Source of the DNA: Desulfobacterales bacterium | GTDB lineage: Bacteria > Desulfobacterota > Desulfobacteria > Desulfobacterales > UBA11574 | DNA: 64,000 nucleotides | NCBI GenBank assembly: GCA_030145345.1 | Contig: JAQYVT010000007.1 | Span: 1-64,000, forward strand | Direction of reading: 5' to 3' | In this document: piece after piece, positions 63,684 to 64,000 of the stretch | Position numbering within the stretch: position 1 is the stretch's first letter | Layout of the letters: the number at the start of each line of letters is the position of its first letter | The notes under the pieces: generated by a model | Seen by the model: only the letters and a program-made list of their open reading frames with translations | Databases searched by the model: none | Told to the model about the DNA's origin: nothing | Made by a program: the position numbers and the translations under genes

Positions 63684-64000
63684 TTAACTGCCCATTGTAC
63701 TGAGCCATAAAAATTGATAGGAATTCAACGTTAATGCATCTGTACGGAAAATCTCGCCGGTAATGACGTCTCTCATCCGCACAGGAGTTCCGGCGCTCGA
63801 TAACGAAACTGTGACCCGTTTGGACGAAATATTGGTGACGGCATACAGTTTTTGACCCTCAGCATACCTTGCGATGACAAACACTTGAGGATCGATTCCC
63901 AGTATCTCAAAATCGGCGTTCGGGTGAAAAGCAGGCTGCTTCCTCCTGGTTTTGATCATTTTAATATACCGATAAAATATCTGAGAGCGGAAGGTTTCAG
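63684..64000 (-). CDS. GH13 sucrose-phosphorylase-like enzyme, C-terminal fragment
   Basis: The frame is open to the right edge, so only the last 105 or so residues are seen; the ATG of the track is internal. The segment YFIGILKMIKTRRKQPAFHP followed by FEILGIDPQVFVIARYA is typical of the end of the catalytic domain and the start of the C-terminal beta domain in GH13 sucrose/glucosylglycerate phosphorylases and relatives. Substrate cannot be judged from the tail. Convergent with ihfA. Confidence 0.75.
   Translation of the reverse strand, partial: ETFRSQIFYRYIKMIKTRRKQPAFHPNADFEILGIDPQVFVIARYAEGQKLYAVTNISSKRVTVSLSSAGTPVRMRDVITGEIFRTDALTLNSYQFLWLSTMGS

Overview
The window reads as chromosomal DNA of a Gram-negative, probably strictly anaerobic bacterium of the Desulfobacterota (former Deltaproteobacteria), most likely Desulfobacterales-like. 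This is an inference from gene content: two-subunit glycyl-tRNA synthetase, HflK/HflC, an outer membrane with Omp85/TamB/AsmA-like proteins, an acyl-CoA dehydrogenase with a rubredoxin-like tail, DUF1015 and FmdB-type proteins. No 16S rRNA gene is present to confirm it. Both window edges cut a gene: an EamA transporter at the left and a GH13 sucrose-phosphorylase-like enzyme at the right.

Layout. 0-2.3 kb: NifU-like scaffold and a NifS-like protein that has lost its PLP lysine, with a 146-bp palindrome between them. 2.3-5.6 kb (minus): a hypothetical protein, a parvulin chaperone, an AI-2E-type permease and a cyclophilin. 5.9-11 kb: hotdog protein and nitronate monooxygenase pair, acyltransferase, acyl-CoA dehydrogenase-rubredoxin fusion, patatin. 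11.3-13.9 kb: L,D-transpeptidase and a MepK-like M15 peptidase, convergent. 13.9-20.4 kb is an accessory stretch: RAMA-domain protein, nucleotidyltransferase, GNAT, membrane metallophosphoesterase, a 52-aa membrane peptide, several palindromic repeats and a large TPR protein. 20.9-26.1 kb: YdbL/YdbH envelope pair and a LysM protein. 26.5-31.9 kb: groES-groEL, FmdB, a HExxH protein, a 32-aa bS22/COX24-type ribosomal protein, hflK-hflC. 32.3-39.9 kb: dciA-trmN6, DUF1015, two tRNA-Ser genes, dnaX-ybaB-recR, YkgJ-like protein, murI. 40-46.8 kb: a seven-POTRA Omp85 protein and TamB. 47.2-48.8 kb: lipoprotein and Zn-alcohol dehydrogenase. 49.1-60.9 kb: one long minus-strand cluster, mfd - SurA_N lipoprotein - surA - mgtE - recO - GHMP kinase - glyQ - glyS. 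61.2-64 kb: tRNA-Thr, an unusual PurD-like ATP-grasp protein, a 43-aa peptide, ihfA and the GH13 fragment.

Two themes stand out. First, envelope biogenesis: two AsmA-like intermembrane bridge proteins (YdbH-like and TamB), an Omp85 partner, three parvulin/SurA-type chaperones, a cyclophilin and a 3-3 crosslink enzyme pair. Second, many intergenic palindromes: a family of about 143-146 bp with a conserved core but arms that differ between copies while staying self-complementary (888, 18237, 35404); a MITE-like family with about 19-bp inverted ends, apparent 6-bp target duplications and one internally deleted copy (9692, 32036, 18120); and a third element with 13-bp ends and a 5-bp duplication (38908). 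No CRISPR array, prophage, transposase gene or defence island was recognised. The most unusual protein-level observations are the lysine-less NifS homologue beside an intact NifU, the YdbL protein with a YnbE-like lipoprotein head, and the HELIH...HEITH protein.
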